DNA of 64,000 nucleotides from NCBI RefSeq assembly GCF_030164465.1, contig NZ_JASNJE010000002.1, positions 186,001 through 250,000 on the forward strand. Direction: 5' to 3'. Under the pieces are notes generated by a model. That model saw nothing but the letters and a program-made list of their open reading frames with translations. It was not told the DNA's origin and made no database searches. Made by a program: the position numbers and the translations under genes. Source of the stretch: Sedimentitalea xiamensis. GTDB taxonomy: Bacteria > Pseudomonadota > Alphaproteobacteria > Rhodobacterales > Rhodobacteraceae. Below are positions 9,889 through 18,299 of this stretch, in pieces; within the stretch, counting starts at the first letter, position 1; every line of letters begins with the position of its first letter.

Positions 9889-9924
9889 GGTCTGACACGG
9901 GCCGCGGAATATCCCGGTCAGACC
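9889..9924 (-). terminator. Intercistronic stem-loop between dctP and dctQ
   Basis: GGTCTGAC plus CGGG pairs with CCCG plus GTCAGACC around an 11-nt loop, with one bulged base, immediately after the dctP stop. It probably stabilises the dctP message or attenuates read-through so that binding protein exceeds permease, as described for the Rhodobacter capsulatus dctPQM operon. Confidence 0.65.
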
Positions 9925-9927
9925 TGC

Positions 9928-10908
9928 TTACTCGCCAAGCACCTCTTTGACCAGCGCAGCCTCCGCCGTCAGGTTCAGCATCTCATAGACAGGGGCCACG
10001 TTCCTCTTGAACGGGGCAAGGTCGACCTCGGAAATCGCGACCCCCTGATCGGCCACGAATTTCATCGCCTCCACGCCCAGTTCGTTGGTGAGTCCCGAGG
10101 CATAGCGGCCGTTTTGCACTGCGAGATCGCGCACGATGGCCTGGTTTTCTGGCAAAATCTGGTTCCACGCCTCCGCCGAGATGACGAGCGCGGTCACGAG
10201 CTGGATATGGCCGGTCAGGGTCACGTTCTTGATCACCTCGTAGAGTTTCGCCCCCTTGATGGCGGTGGGCTGCGCCTCGGCCGCATCGATCGTGCCCAGC
10301 TGCAACGCGGAATACACCTCTCCCCATGGGATCGGCGTCGGTTCGGCGCCCATGGCCCGGATCGTTTCGATCCAGATCGGCGCTCCGATCGTGCGCATCC
10401 TTACCCCCGCCAGATCCTCCGGGCCGGAGACCGGCTTTTGCGTCAGCGCGTGGCGCGCGCCCTGATACCAGTTCGACGCCAGCATCACGAGACCGGCCTT
10501 GTCGGCCAGTTCATCCCCCCAGCTCAGGTAGGCATCGGAAAGGGCGAACTTGTCGGCATCTTCATATGCATCGAAAAGGAACGGCGCCGACATGATCGCC
10601 AGCGAAGGCACAAATTCGGAAAGACGGGCCACGTCCGTCACTGTTCCAACCGCAGCGCCGGCACGGGCCTGGTCCAGCATTTCAGTCGTGTCGCCCAGTT
10701 GGCTGTTATGGAAAACCTCGACGACGACCTCTCCCCCGGTGGCCTCGGCGACTTCGGCGGCGAATTTGTCCAGCCCTTGCCCCATCGGATCGTCCGGCGC
10801 CAGAACGGTGCCGATACGCAACGTGGTTTCGGCCATCGACGCGGACCCCAGGCCGAAAACACAAGCAGCGGCCGCCGCGATAACCGCGACCTTCTTGGAA
10901 ATGGACAT
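9928..10908 (-). CDS. dctP: TRAP transporter periplasmic substrate-binding protein (DctP family)
   Basis: 326 residues with a cleavable signal peptide (hydrophobic AAAAACVFGLGSASMA, cleavage near AMAETT). The DctP fold is evident: TTLRIGTVLAPDDPMGQGLDKFA, the LAGVRMRTIGAP segment carrying the Arg that usually salt-bridges the substrate carboxylate, and WGEVYSALQLGTIDAAE. It has a good AGGGAGGAAG ribosome site. First gene of the operon that continues through dctQ, dctM, the GntR gene, the lactonase and the dehydrogenase. A uronate or aldonate ligand is inferred from these neighbours. Confidence 0.92.
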   Translation of the reverse strand: MSISKKVAVIAAAAACVFGLGSASMAETTLRIGTVLAPDDPMGQGLDKFAAEVAEATGGEVVVEVFHNSQLGDTTEMLDQARAGAAVGTVTDVARLSEFVPSLAIMSAPFLFDAYEDADKFALSDAYLSWGDELADKAGLVMLASNWYQGARHALTQKPVSGPEDLAGVRMRTIGAPIWIETIRAMGAEPTPIPWGEVYSALQLGTIDAAEAQPTAIKGAKLYEVIKNVTLTGHIQLVTALVISAEAWNQILPENQAIVRDLAVQNGRYASGLTNELGVEAMKFVADQGVAISEVDLAPFKRNVAPVYEMLNLTAEAALVKEVLGE

Positions 10909-10935
10909 TGCTTCCTCCCTTTGACGATGCCCTAA

Positions 10936-10970
10936 ATTGATATATTAATTTGATTGTAATACTATTCAAA
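10936..10970. promoter_or_regulatory. Divergent promoter region with candidate GntR operator palindromes
   Basis: The 101-nt gap between dctP and the dehydratase gene is strikingly AT-rich. It holds a 14-nt near-palindrome ATTGATATATTAAT (one mismatched pair, 10936-10949), followed by TTTGA and TCAAA arms 12 nt apart (10949-10953, 10966-10970). A regulator bound here could control both divergent transcripts. Assignment to the local GntR protein is inference. Confidence 0.5.
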
Positions 10971-11009
10971 CTGTGCTGGTGTCAATATCTGCACGCCGCC
11001 GTCGGAGAT

Positions 11010-12743
11010 ATGCCCGTGAAATCCTACAAAGAGCTTCGAAGCGCCCGCTTCTTTGCGGCAGATGATTTCCGGTCCTTCGGGCATCGCAGCCGTGCGATGC
11101 AGATGGGGCTCGGGCACGAGGACTGGGAAGGGCGTCCGGTCATTGCCATCATCAACACCTGGTCGGAGGCACAGCCGTGCCACATGCATTTCAAGGATCG
11201 GGCGGAATGGGTAAAACGCGGCATCCTGCAGTCCGGCGGGATGCCAATGGAGCTGCCCGCGCATTCGCTCTCGGAACAGTTCCTGAAACCGACCTCGATG
11301 CTTTATCGCAACATGGCCGCCATGGATGTCGAGGAGCAGCTGCGCGCCCATCCCGTGGACGGCGCGGTGCTGATGGGCGGTTGCGACAAATCCACACCTG
11401 CGCTGATCATGGGAGCGATTTCCTGGGGCTTCCCGTTCCTGTTCCTGCCCGCCGGCCCGATGTTGCGCGGAAATTACGCCGGCCGGGTGCTGGGATCGGG
11501 CTCGGATGCCTTCAAATACTGGGACGAACTGCGTGCGGGAACGATCGGCCCGGACGAATGGAAAGGGATCGAGGGCGGCATCGCCCGGTCGTATGGCCAT
11601 TGCATGACGATGGGCACGGCATCGACCATGACGGCCATCGCCGAAGCTTTCGGCCTGACCCTGCCCGGCGCCTCGTCAATCCCGGCGGCCGATGCGGGTC
11701 ATCAGCGCATGTCCGCCGCCTGCGGGCGCCGGATCGTCGACATGGTCTGGGAAGACCTGACACCGGACAAGATCCTGACCGCTGCCGCAGCGAAGAACGC
11801 CACGACGGTAGCCATGGCCACGGGCTGTTCGACCAACGCGATCATCCATCTTGTCGCGATGGCCCGGCGCGCCGGACTCGACTGGAGCCTCGACGACCTC
11901 GACCGCATCGGCCACGAGGTGCCGGTGCTGGCCAATATCCGCCCGTCCGGTTCCACCTATCTGATGGAGGATTTCTTCTATGCCGGCGGGCTGACCGCGC
12001 TGATGAAAGAATTGGGCGAAGCACTCGATCTCTCCACCCTCACCGTCAACGGCAAGACGCTGCGAGACAATGTTGCGGCCGCGGTGAACTACAACACGGA
12101 TGTGATTCGCCCCATGTCGAACCCGGTCTATCACCAGGGATCGCTCGCCGTTCTGAAGGGCAATCTCGCCCCCGACGGCGCGGTCATCAAACCCGCGGCC
12201 TGCGATCCGAAATTCCACAAACACACCGGCCCTGCCCTCATCGCCGACAGCTACCCCGAGCTGAAGCGGATCGTGGACGATCCCGATTATCCGATGACGC
12301 CCGATCACGTCCTGGTGCTCCGCAATGCAGGCCCGCTCGGCGGTCCGGGAATGCCGGAATGGGGAATGCTGCCAATGCCCAAGGCCCTGCTGAAACATGG
12401 CCACCGCGACATGCTTCGCCTCAGCGATGCTCGTATGTCCGGCACGAGTTTCGGCGCCTGCATCCTGCATGCCGCGCCGGAAGCCTATGTCGGCGGGCCT
12501 CTCGCCCTTATCCGCAACGGCGATATCATCGAAGTCGATGTCGAAGCCCGCAGCCTGAACGTGCAGCTTTCGGACGACGAATTCATGGAACGCCGCACCG
12601 CCTGGGTTTCCCCGCCGCCGCGCCACGAACGCGGTTATGGCTGGATATTCGCCCGCCACGTGCAGCAGGCCAACCTGGGCTGCGATTTCGACTTTCTCAC
12701 AACCGGCTTCGGCGCTCCGGTCCCCGAACCCGATATCTTCTGA
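11010..12743 (+). CDS. IlvD/EDD family sugar-acid dehydratase
   Basis: 577 residues. The three Cys ligands of the [2Fe-2S] cluster are present: SEAQPCHMH, MGGCDKSTPALIMGA and MATGCSTNAIIHL. The C-terminal DARMSGTSFGACILH motif of the family is intact. Members dehydrate dihydroxy acids or sugar acids (arabinonate, xylonate, galactonate, gluconate); the sequence resembles the pentonate/hexonate branch more than biosynthetic IlvD. ATG 11010 was chosen because GGAGAT precedes it; an earlier in-frame start lies inside the divergent promoter. It is divergent from the TRAP/uronate operon and followed 26 nt later by an RraA-like aldolase gene. Confidence 0.88.
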   Translation: MPVKSYKELRSARFFAADDFRSFGHRSRAMQMGLGHEDWEGRPVIAIINTWSEAQPCHMHFKDRAEWVKRGILQSGGMPMELPAHSLSEQFLKPTSMLYRNMAAMDVEEQLRAHPVDGAVLMGGCDKSTPALIMGAISWGFPFLFLPAGPMLRGNYAGRVLGSGSDAFKYWDELRAGTIGPDEWKGIEGGIARSYGHCMTMGTASTMTAIAEAFGLTLPGASSIPAADAGHQRMSAACGRRIVDMVWEDLTPDKILTAAAAKNATTVAMATGCSTNAIIHLVAMARRAGLDWSLDDLDRIGHEVPVLANIRPSGSTYLMEDFFYAGGLTALMKELGEALDLSTLTVNGKTLRDNVAAAVNYNTDVIRPMSNPVYHQGSLAVLKGNLAPDGAVIKPAACDPKFHKHTGPALIADSYPELKRIVDDPDYPMTPDHVLVLRNAGPLGGPGMPEWGMLPMPKALLKHGHRDMLRLSDARMSGTSFGACILHAAPEAYVGGPLALIRNGDIIEVDVEARSLNVQLSDDEFMERRTAWVSPPPRHERGYGWIFARHVQQANLGCDFDFLTTGFGAPVPEPDIF

Positions 12744-12769
12744 CCCGACCCATAGGGAACCTGCCCGCC

Positions 12770-13489
12770 ATGCCCAACCCAAACCCCGACACCCTGGACA
12801 AGCTCTCCCATGTCAGCGTCGCCACCCTGGCGACCGCCCTTTTCAAACGCGGCCTGCGCAACCAGGTCATACAGAACGTGGACCCGGTCCGGCCCAAGGG
12901 CCGCAACATGGTCGGGCCGGCCTTTACACTGCGATACATCCCGGCCCGCGAAGACCGAAACACACTCGACGTGTTTCGCAATCCCGAACATCCGCAGCGC
13001 CATGCAGTGGAAACCTGCCCGCCCGGACATGTGCTGGTCATGGACAGTCGCAAGGACGCACGCGCGGCCTCTGCCGGCGATATTCTCGTCACCCGCCTGA
13101 TGGTCCGCGGCGGCGCAGGTGTGGTCACCGATGGCGGCTTCCGCGACGCGATGGAAATCGCCAAGCTCGATGTTCCGGCCTACCACAGCCGCCCGTCCAG
13201 CCCGACCAACCTGACGCTGAACGAAGCAATCGACATCAACACCCCCATCGCCTGCGGCGATGCCCCCGTGTTTCCCGGCGATATCATCGTGGGAGACGAC
13301 GACAGCGTCATCGTCATCCCCGCCCATCTGGCAGATGAGATCGCCAAGGAAGCCACGCAGATGACCTCCTACGAGGATTTCGTGAAGGAACGTGTACTGG
13401 CGGGCGAAACCATCATCGGACTTTACCCGGCCACCCGCGAAGAGAACCTGAAAATCTTTCACGACTGGCGCAAAAAGAACGGCCGATGA
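12770..13489 (+). CDS. RraA/HMG aldolase-like family protein
   Basis: 239 residues of the RraA-like fold (formerly called MenG-like methyltransferase). The signature GGAGVVTDGGFRDA carries the Arg-Asp pair that, in class II HMG/CHA pyruvate aldolases, binds pyruvate and the metal. FPGDIIVGDDDSVIVIPAHLADEIA is the conserved C-terminal block. It lies 26 nt after the dehydratase stop with AGGGA upstream, so it is probably the second gene of a two-gene operon. A retro-aldol step on the dehydrated sugar acid is a reasonable inference. Binding RNase E, the original RraA role, is less likely in this context. Confidence 0.8.
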   Translation: MPNPNPDTLDKLSHVSVATLATALFKRGLRNQVIQNVDPVRPKGRNMVGPAFTLRYIPAREDRNTLDVFRNPEHPQRHAVETCPPGHVLVMDSRKDARAASAGDILVTRLMVRGGAGVVTDGGFRDAMEIAKLDVPAYHSRPSSPTNLTLNEAIDINTPIACGDAPVFPGDIIVGDDDSVIVIPAHLADEIAKEATQMTSYEDFVKERVLAGETIIGLYPATREENLKIFHDWRKKNGR

Positions 13490-13490
13490 A

Positions 13491-13787
13491 TCAACGAAGA
13501 AGCAAGGGTGCTGCCGGAAGCTTCAAACTTGTTCCGGGCAGGACACACCAACTGCCCTTTGTTTTGCGCCGGGTTGGGTCCTTTTCCGAGACCGCGTATT
13601 GCGACGGCTTTCGGCTGCCGGTCATCTGATCCCAGGCCATTGACGCCAGTTCGGCATGCTGCGGCGATTTCTGCGCGTAGACCTCGAACGCGGCGCGGGC
13701 CTCTTCCACCTCCACGGCGCCCGCCTGCCGCACGGACGGGACGTCGGAGAACGGATGATCGAAATTCGTCCGGCGGAACTGCGCCAC
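13491..13787 (-). CDS. Uncertain short ORF next to an IS21 scar
   Basis: A 98-codon frame from GTG 13787 that remains open upstream to beyond 13900, where it runs antisense to the IstB remnant. The stretch FDHPFSDVPSVRQAGAVEVEEARAAFEVYAQ looks protein-like, but there is no convincing ribosome site or start. It may be the decayed end of a gene cut by the IS element. I recognise no family. Confidence 0.25.
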   Translation of the reverse strand: MAQFRRTNFDHPFSDVPSVRQAGAVEVEEARAAFEVYAQKSPQHAELASMAWDQMTGSRKPSQYAVSEKDPTRRKTKGSWCVLPGTSLKLPAAPLLLR

Positions 13788-13847
13788 CAGCGCTCTGAAC
13801 GCCTGCCGCTCCGATAGGGCAAAAATATCCGGGCCTTCGTTTGCGAG

Positions 13848-13952
13848 ATCACACTCATCCTCGAAACCGGCAACGACAGCTATCGCTTCAAAGCCAGCTC
13901 CGTGACGGCTAAGAAAAAACGAAAAAAGACGACGACATTGACCACGACGTGA
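13848..13952 (+). pseudogene. 3' remnant of an IS21-family IstB helper ATPase gene
   Basis: The frame ending at TGA 13950-13952 encodes ILETGNDSYRFKASS followed by a Lys-rich tail, which is the characteristic C-terminus of IS21-family IstB proteins. Only about 30 codons remain. The AAA+ core and the istA transposase are absent, so this is a 5'-truncated, inactive relic. Confidence 0.7.
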
Positions 13953-13973
13953 CCGCTAAGACATAAATGAAGA

Positions 13974-14024
13974 GTGGGTCAAATCTCGGTGAGGATACCG
14001 GGTCGGTTCTCAACGGAAATCAAC
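13974..14024. mobile_element. IS21-family terminal segment
   Basis: Directly after the IstB remnant lies GTGGGTCAAATCTCGGTGAG, then a second diverged copy of the motif (GGGTCGGTTCTCAACGG), then GAAATCAACA. This arrangement of repeated GGTCAnnTCTCGGTG blocks is typical of IS21-family ends. The hydrolase gene downstream begins a few bases later. Confidence 0.55.
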
Positions 14025-14055
14025 AGGCATGCCCACAAGGGAAACACCGCACAAC

Positions 14056-15213
14056 ATGAAAGCCCCCCTTCCCTCATCGCCCGGGACCGCCAAGAAGTGG
14101 CGGATGATGCGCAGCCTGCCTGGATTGGCCGCCATCTGCGTGGTGCTTACGGCAGCCTGCGCGCCGCGTGGCGAGCTTGCCCTTGTCGATACGCCGCCCG
14201 AGGGCGCCAGGGAAGTAACGCTCCTTACCGCGACCAATCGCCGCCTCTCGCCCGGCGGGATGCCCAAGAACAGCCAGTCCGATTCTCTGGCCTATCACGA
14301 GATCGAGATCCTTCTCCCTCCCGAACGCAGGGTCGGCGAAGCGCGGTTGGGCGCCCCCGGCAAGGTCGATCCCAGCCGGCACGTCACCGCGCTCGGGTTC
14401 AATTCCCTTGAGGACACGCGCGGCTTCGAACGCAAGCTGCGCGAGGAGCTGCGAACGAACGGTGGCGCCTCGCGCGAGGTTCTCGTCTTTGTCCATGGCT
14501 ACAACACCAACTTCTCGGAAGCGGCGGCGCGCTTCGCGCAAATGACGCGCGACATGCAAATCCCGGCGGTTCCGGTGCTCTTCTCCTGGCCGTCACAGGC
14601 GCGACCGCTCGGCTATGTCCATGACCGTGACAGCATCCTCCTCTCTCGCGAGCCCCTCAGGAATCTCCTGACCAGACTCCGGGCAGCCGGTGCGCAGCGC
14701 ATCCTGCTGGCCGCGCACTCGATGGGCGGGCAACTCGTCATGGAAACCCTCTTGCAGGCGGATCTTGCTCATCCCGGCTCGGCTGCGCGCCTGGCCGATA
14801 GCGTGGTGCTGATTTCTCCCGATATTTCGATCGAAGTCTTCATGTCGCAGGTGGCGCAGATCAGCCGCCTGCCGAAACCCCTGGTCGTCTTCACGTCCGC
14901 CGAGGATCAGGCGCTCCGGCTCTCGACCCTGGTCGCCGGAAACAGCGCCCGGCTTGGCAAGCCCTCGGATGATCCACGTCTGAAGAACACGGGCGTGGTG
15001 TTCCTGGACGTCACCGATTTCAGCGACCGATCCCAGGACTCCCTGGGACACCTGACGCTCGGCACCTCGCCCGCCATGATTGCCATGGTGCCGCAGTTGC
15101 GCAATGTCGCTCTGGACCTCAGCTCCGGCGCCTCAAGCAACCCCGGAGTGCTGGCAGAGACGTTCCTGACACTGCGCTCGGTCGCCGGGAGCGCGCTGAC
15201 GGCCCCTCAATGA
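14056..15213 (+). CDS. DUF900-type alpha/beta-hydrolase lipoprotein
   Basis: 385 residues from ATG 14056 (an ATG at 14029 at the IS scar edge would add nine). A lipoprotein signal ends in LTAAC, lipidated Cys near residue 35. The core is a DUF900-type hydrolase: VFVHGYNTNF oxyanion strand, LLAAHSMGG with the nucleophilic Ser, and a late Asp and His (FLDVTDFSD, SLGHLTL). The likely activity is ester or amide hydrolysis at the inner face of the periplasm; the substrate is unknown. It is followed 126 nt later by a second hydrolase gene. Confidence 0.8.
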   Translation: MKAPLPSSPGTAKKWRMMRSLPGLAAICVVLTAACAPRGELALVDTPPEGAREVTLLTATNRRLSPGGMPKNSQSDSLAYHEIEILLPPERRVGEARLGAPGKVDPSRHVTALGFNSLEDTRGFERKLREELRTNGGASREVLVFVHGYNTNFSEAAARFAQMTRDMQIPAVPVLFSWPSQARPLGYVHDRDSILLSREPLRNLLTRLRAAGAQRILLAAHSMGGQLVMETLLQADLAHPGSAARLADSVVLISPDISIEVFMSQVAQISRLPKPLVVFTSAEDQALRLSTLVAGNSARLGKPSDDPRLKNTGVVFLDVTDFSDRSQDSLGHLTLGTSPAMIAMVPQLRNVALDLSSGASSNPGVLAETFLTLRSVAGSALTAPQ

Positions 15214-15339
15214 CGCTTGATGACGGTGCCCGTTGCGTGTCACCGCAGGTACCGACCATGGCGGGGGCTGGACACCCGCCCCGATGACCCACACGATCAC
15301 CCCCGCCGTTTCCTCCTGTTGCAAATGGAAGTCACTTTT

Positions 15340-16080
15340 ATGAGATACCTGTTCACATTCCTCCTACTGGCCGTGTTTGCCCAGCCCTCGACAACCCGGG
15401 CGCAGGCCGGCGAATGCGTCGTGCTGCTGCACGGACTCGGACGGTCCCATGCGTCGTTTGTGGTGATGGAAGAGATCCTCGGCGCAGCAGGGTATCGGGT
15501 GATCAACACCGACTATCCTTCGACGGAATCCACGATCGAAGGCGTCCTCGGCCATGTGACGGACGCGATCGGCGAATGCGGAAACGATACCGTGAACTTC
15601 GTCACGCATTCCATGGGCGGTATCGTCTTGCGGGCCTATCTTGCGGTCCACAGACCTGACAATCTCGGGCGGGTCGTGATGCTCGCCCCGCCCAACGCGG
15701 GGTCCGAGATCGCCGATCGCTTCGGCGACCTGGTCATTTTCAACGCCTTGACCGGACCAGCTGCGCAGGAGCTGAGAACAGACCCCGACTCGCTGACCAA
15801 CCGTCTTGGGCCAGTGGATTTCGACCTTGGAGTGATCGCCGGGAACCGTTCGATCAACCCGTTGTTTTCCAGCCTGATTCCCGGCCCTGACGATGGAACC
15901 GTCTCGGTCGAAAGCACCAGGATCGAAGGAATGGCCGACCACATCGTTCTGCCGGTCAGCCACACGCTCCTGATGAACAACCCTCTGGTGATCGCGCAGG
16001 TCGCGCGCTTCCTGCAGACCGGGGCATTCGACAGCACGCTGGACTTTCCGGAACTCCTGCGCCGGATCGTCCGCAACTAG
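15340..16080 (+). CDS. Secreted lipase-like alpha/beta-hydrolase
   Basis: 246 residues. ATG 15340 gives a clear Sec signal ([23 protein letters not shown]). [10 protein letters not shown] supplies the oxyanion region, [15 protein letters not shown] the nucleophile elbow (GHSMG-like, here THSMGG), [11 protein letters not shown] the acidic residue and PVSHTLLM the catalytic His. This resembles small triacylglycerol-lipase/PGAP1-like esterases. Its stop overlaps that of the convergent hydrolase gene in a shared CTAG. The longer frame starting at 15217 lacks a signal at its start and is unlikely. Confidence 0.82.
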   Translation: MRYLFTFLLLAVFAQPSTTRAQAGECVVLLHGLGRSHASFVVMEEILGAAGYRVINTDYPSTESTIEGVLGHVTDAIGECGNDTVNFVTHSMGGIVLRAYLAVHRPDNLGRVVMLAPPNAGSEIADRFGDLVIFNALTGPAAQELRTDPDSLTNRLGPVDFDLGVIAGNRSINPLFSSLIPGPDDGTVSVESTRIEGMADHIVLPVSHTLLMNNPLVIAQVARFLQTGAFDSTLDFPELLRRIVRN

Positions 16081-17333
16081 TTCGCGGCGCCACGCACAAG
16101 ATCGACGACCTCGGTCATCCGTTCGGGGTAATCCTTCGTGAAGGTCCAGTAGCTGGTGCCGCTGACGCTCTTGCCCTCTTCCAGCCCTCTCGCCGCAGGC
16201 GCAAGGTTGAACAGGAGCGTCAGGATCGCGTCGTTGCTGACCCAAGGATCGTCATACCAGAAGGTGTGCGAGGTCGCCGGCAGGTCGGGCATGGCGTCGA
16301 CATTCACCTGGACCACCTCCGCCTTTTGCGACGCCGTCGAGTCCAGCAGCCATTCCGCTGCCTCGGGTTCCAGTTCTTCAAGGTTCGGCCTGCCTGCGCG
16401 AGAGGCCCGGTTGACCGCTGCGGCGAGCCGAAGGGCGCTGTCCCCGAGATTCACCGCCGTCGTGGTGCGTCCGACCAGACCGGAATACACCGCCATGTCA
16501 TCGACGAAATCGCGGAAGTCGGCATCCGGGGCTGCATGATAGACTTCCTGCACGTGAGAGGCGGCTTCGGGACGGGTCCGGGCCAGGTTCGCAAGACCGG
16601 TGCTGCCGACCATTGCCCCGGCGCTGTAGGTGAACACGTTGACATGCTCGGCCGGGGTGTGCTCGACCAGCATGGCAATCAGTTCGGACAGCTTGGGCGC
16701 GGCACTCAGGGCAGAGGTGACATCGCGCCGATACCGAAGGAAGTTCTCGGCCGTGGGCCAGGCGAAGAGAACCACCACCGAATGGCGTCCCGTGAAATGC
16801 CGCAACATCGCCGCCTGCCCAGCCGCGCGTTCGACGGTGGTGTTGGCGCCGTGGATATAGACTAGCACGTCCTTGTCCCGGCTGGCCTGCAAGGCCACGG
16901 CCACCTCCGCGAGCCATGCGTCGGCGGCTTCCGGATCGTCGCCCTGGCTGAGGGTCACGGCCTCATTCATCCGGTCCAGCCGGATGAAGGGCCGGTCTCC
17001 CTGATCGCTGGCAAAGGTCCACTCCAGCACCTGCTCAACCGTCGTCGCCTTGTCCCCGATCGTGAGGTAAGCGCGGCCCAGATGCAGCCGATGGTCCGGG
17101 ATGACCGAGTAGAGTCGATCGTCACGCGGTCCGACGGGCAGACGACTGGTCGCATAGAAGACGTCGATCTCGCTGCCATCCTGGAGTGCGGGGGCGAGAT
17201 CGACGATCTGGGCGCCGCCCTTCTGGAACAGCAATGGAGCCGGCATCAGGCGCATGGGAGGGTGGTAGAAGACAAAGAAGGCCGTGACGCCCCCGACCAC
17301 TAGTACAAGCAGGATCATGATCCGGCGAAGCAT
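16077..17333 (-). CDS. DUF900-type alpha/beta-hydrolase with N-terminal membrane anchor
   Basis: 418 residues. One N-terminal hydrophobic segment ([19 protein letters not shown]) acts as anchor or signal. The DUF900-like core has [16 protein letters not shown] and [21 protein letters not shown]; the nucleophile elbow here is YSAGA rather than [19 protein letters not shown] matches the family's N-terminal strand. It is convergent with the upstream-coordinate lipase gene, sharing a 4-nt stop overlap. Function unknown; it is probably an extracytoplasmic hydrolase related to the protein at 14056-15213. Confidence 0.8.
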   Translation of the reverse strand: MLRRIMILLVLVVGGVTAFFVFYHPPMRLMPAPLLFQKGGAQIVDLAPALQDGSEIDVFYATSRLPVGPRDDRLYSVIPDHRLHLGRAYLTIGDKATTVEQVLEWTFASDQGDRPFIRLDRMNEAVTLSQGDDPEAADAWLAEVAVALQASRDKDVLVYIHGANTTVERAAGQAAMLRHFTGRHSVVVLFAWPTAENFLRYRRDVTSALSAAPKLSELIAMLVEHTPAEHVNVFTYSAGAMVGSTGLANLARTRPEAASHVQEVYHAAPDADFRDFVDDMAVYSGLVGRTTTAVNLGDSALRLAAAVNRASRAGRPNLEELEPEAAEWLLDSTASQKAEVVQVNVDAMPDLPATSHTFWYDDPWVSNDAILTLLFNLAPAARGLEEGKSVSGTSYWTFTKDYPERMTEVVDLVRGAAN

Positions 17334-17500
17334 GGCTTACCCTCTTCTTCCGCTCCTGCCGGCCAAGGCGTACAAGACAGTCGATCACCCGCCTGCGGCC
17401 TTGGAGCGGAGCATCGCACCCGAACGGTCAGGCAGCCAGGTCGGGGTCCCGATGGCCACGGACATGAACAGCAAGAGCCGTTCATGCCCTGATCCCCACG

Positions 17501-17878
17501 TCAGACGAGCTTGGCCCGCAGCTTGCTGTATTCGGCGTCCGTGATCTTGTTCTCGGCCTTGAGCGCCTCGAGCTTGGCGATCTCGTCTGCAACCGAGAAG
17601 CCCACGACATCGCGCAGATGCTCGCGCGCTTCACGTGCCGCTTCCAGGTCCCGCGCATGCATCGCCGATCCCTGCGTCAGCAGGTAGAAGAAGACGCCGA
17701 GGTAAGGCAGAACGAACAGGACGATGATCCAGACGACCTTGCCGAAACCGCCTACGTCCTTCCGGCGGAACAGATCTCCGAACACCCGGATCAGCAACCA
17801 GATCCACATGATGAACAGGAAAACGATAAAGGCGTCGACGAGGAAGTTCCAGAAAGTAAAGCCATTTTCCATGATCAT
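17501..17878 (-). CDS. Small membrane protein with phospholipase D-nuclease N-terminal-like and SHOCT domains
   Basis: 125 residues from ATG 17878, which is preceded by an excellent AAGGAGGATACC ribosome site. Two membrane helices (FLVDAFIVFLFIMWIWLLIRVF and VVWIIVLFVLPYLGVFFYLL) form the PLDc_N-like unit. A short C-terminal SHOCT domain follows (IAKLEALKAENKITDAEYSKLRAKL). Such proteins are common and uncharacterised; SHOCT is thought to mediate oligomerisation. It sits between two hydrolase genes and may belong to the same envelope-associated cluster. Confidence 0.85.
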   Translation of the reverse strand: MIMENGFTFWNFLVDAFIVFLFIMWIWLLIRVFGDLFRRKDVGGFGKVVWIIVLFVLPYLGVFFYLLTQGSAMHARDLEAAREAREHLRDVVGFSVADEIAKLEALKAENKITDAEYSKLRAKLV

Positions 17879-18299
17879 GGTATCCTCCTTATGCGATGTG
17901 GGTCTTATGGCGCTGGACGTCTGACATCGCAAGAACAATCATCGCCGGCATCCGATGTTCGCCCTTCCGAAGCGCGGCCGCCCCTCTGTCGGGCGGCTGC
18001 CTTCCCCCGCTACACCGGGAATGTGACGGACGCACGATGACAGGACTCGGCACGGTCATCCGACCACGCGGCGCACCGGGGTGCCGCCCGATCGACGGGC
18101 ATCACGCCGGAAAAAGCCCGGAATGACGCCGCTCCAGGAACGTCTCCCCGAGGCGCGCGTTGCCCCGGCTTAGGTGCTGGACGATTCACGCGGTTCCATG
18201 CCATACCTCACCCAGCGAACCCGGACCCGCTGACCGGAAGCCGCCTGACGCGGAAACCTTCTGCGCCACGAGACCAACAACAACAGCACAGGCAGACGC
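17879..18299. other. Intergenic region between divergent SHOCT and hydrolase genes
   Basis: 421 nt between divergently transcribed genes. No frame with a convincing start or protein-like composition was seen. It presumably carries both promoters; a GC-rich imperfect hairpin (GCGGCCGCCC and GGGCGGC arms) lies near 17980-18000. Confidence 0.4.

Noticed and set aside
8330-10935. Plus-strand frames of 385 and 506 codons
   Set aside because: They are antisense to the TRAP transporter genes and lack recognisable motifs.
12770-13489. RNase E inhibitor RraA proper
   Set aside because: The fold and Arg-Asp motif are shared with aldolases, and the dehydratase context favours an aldolase role.
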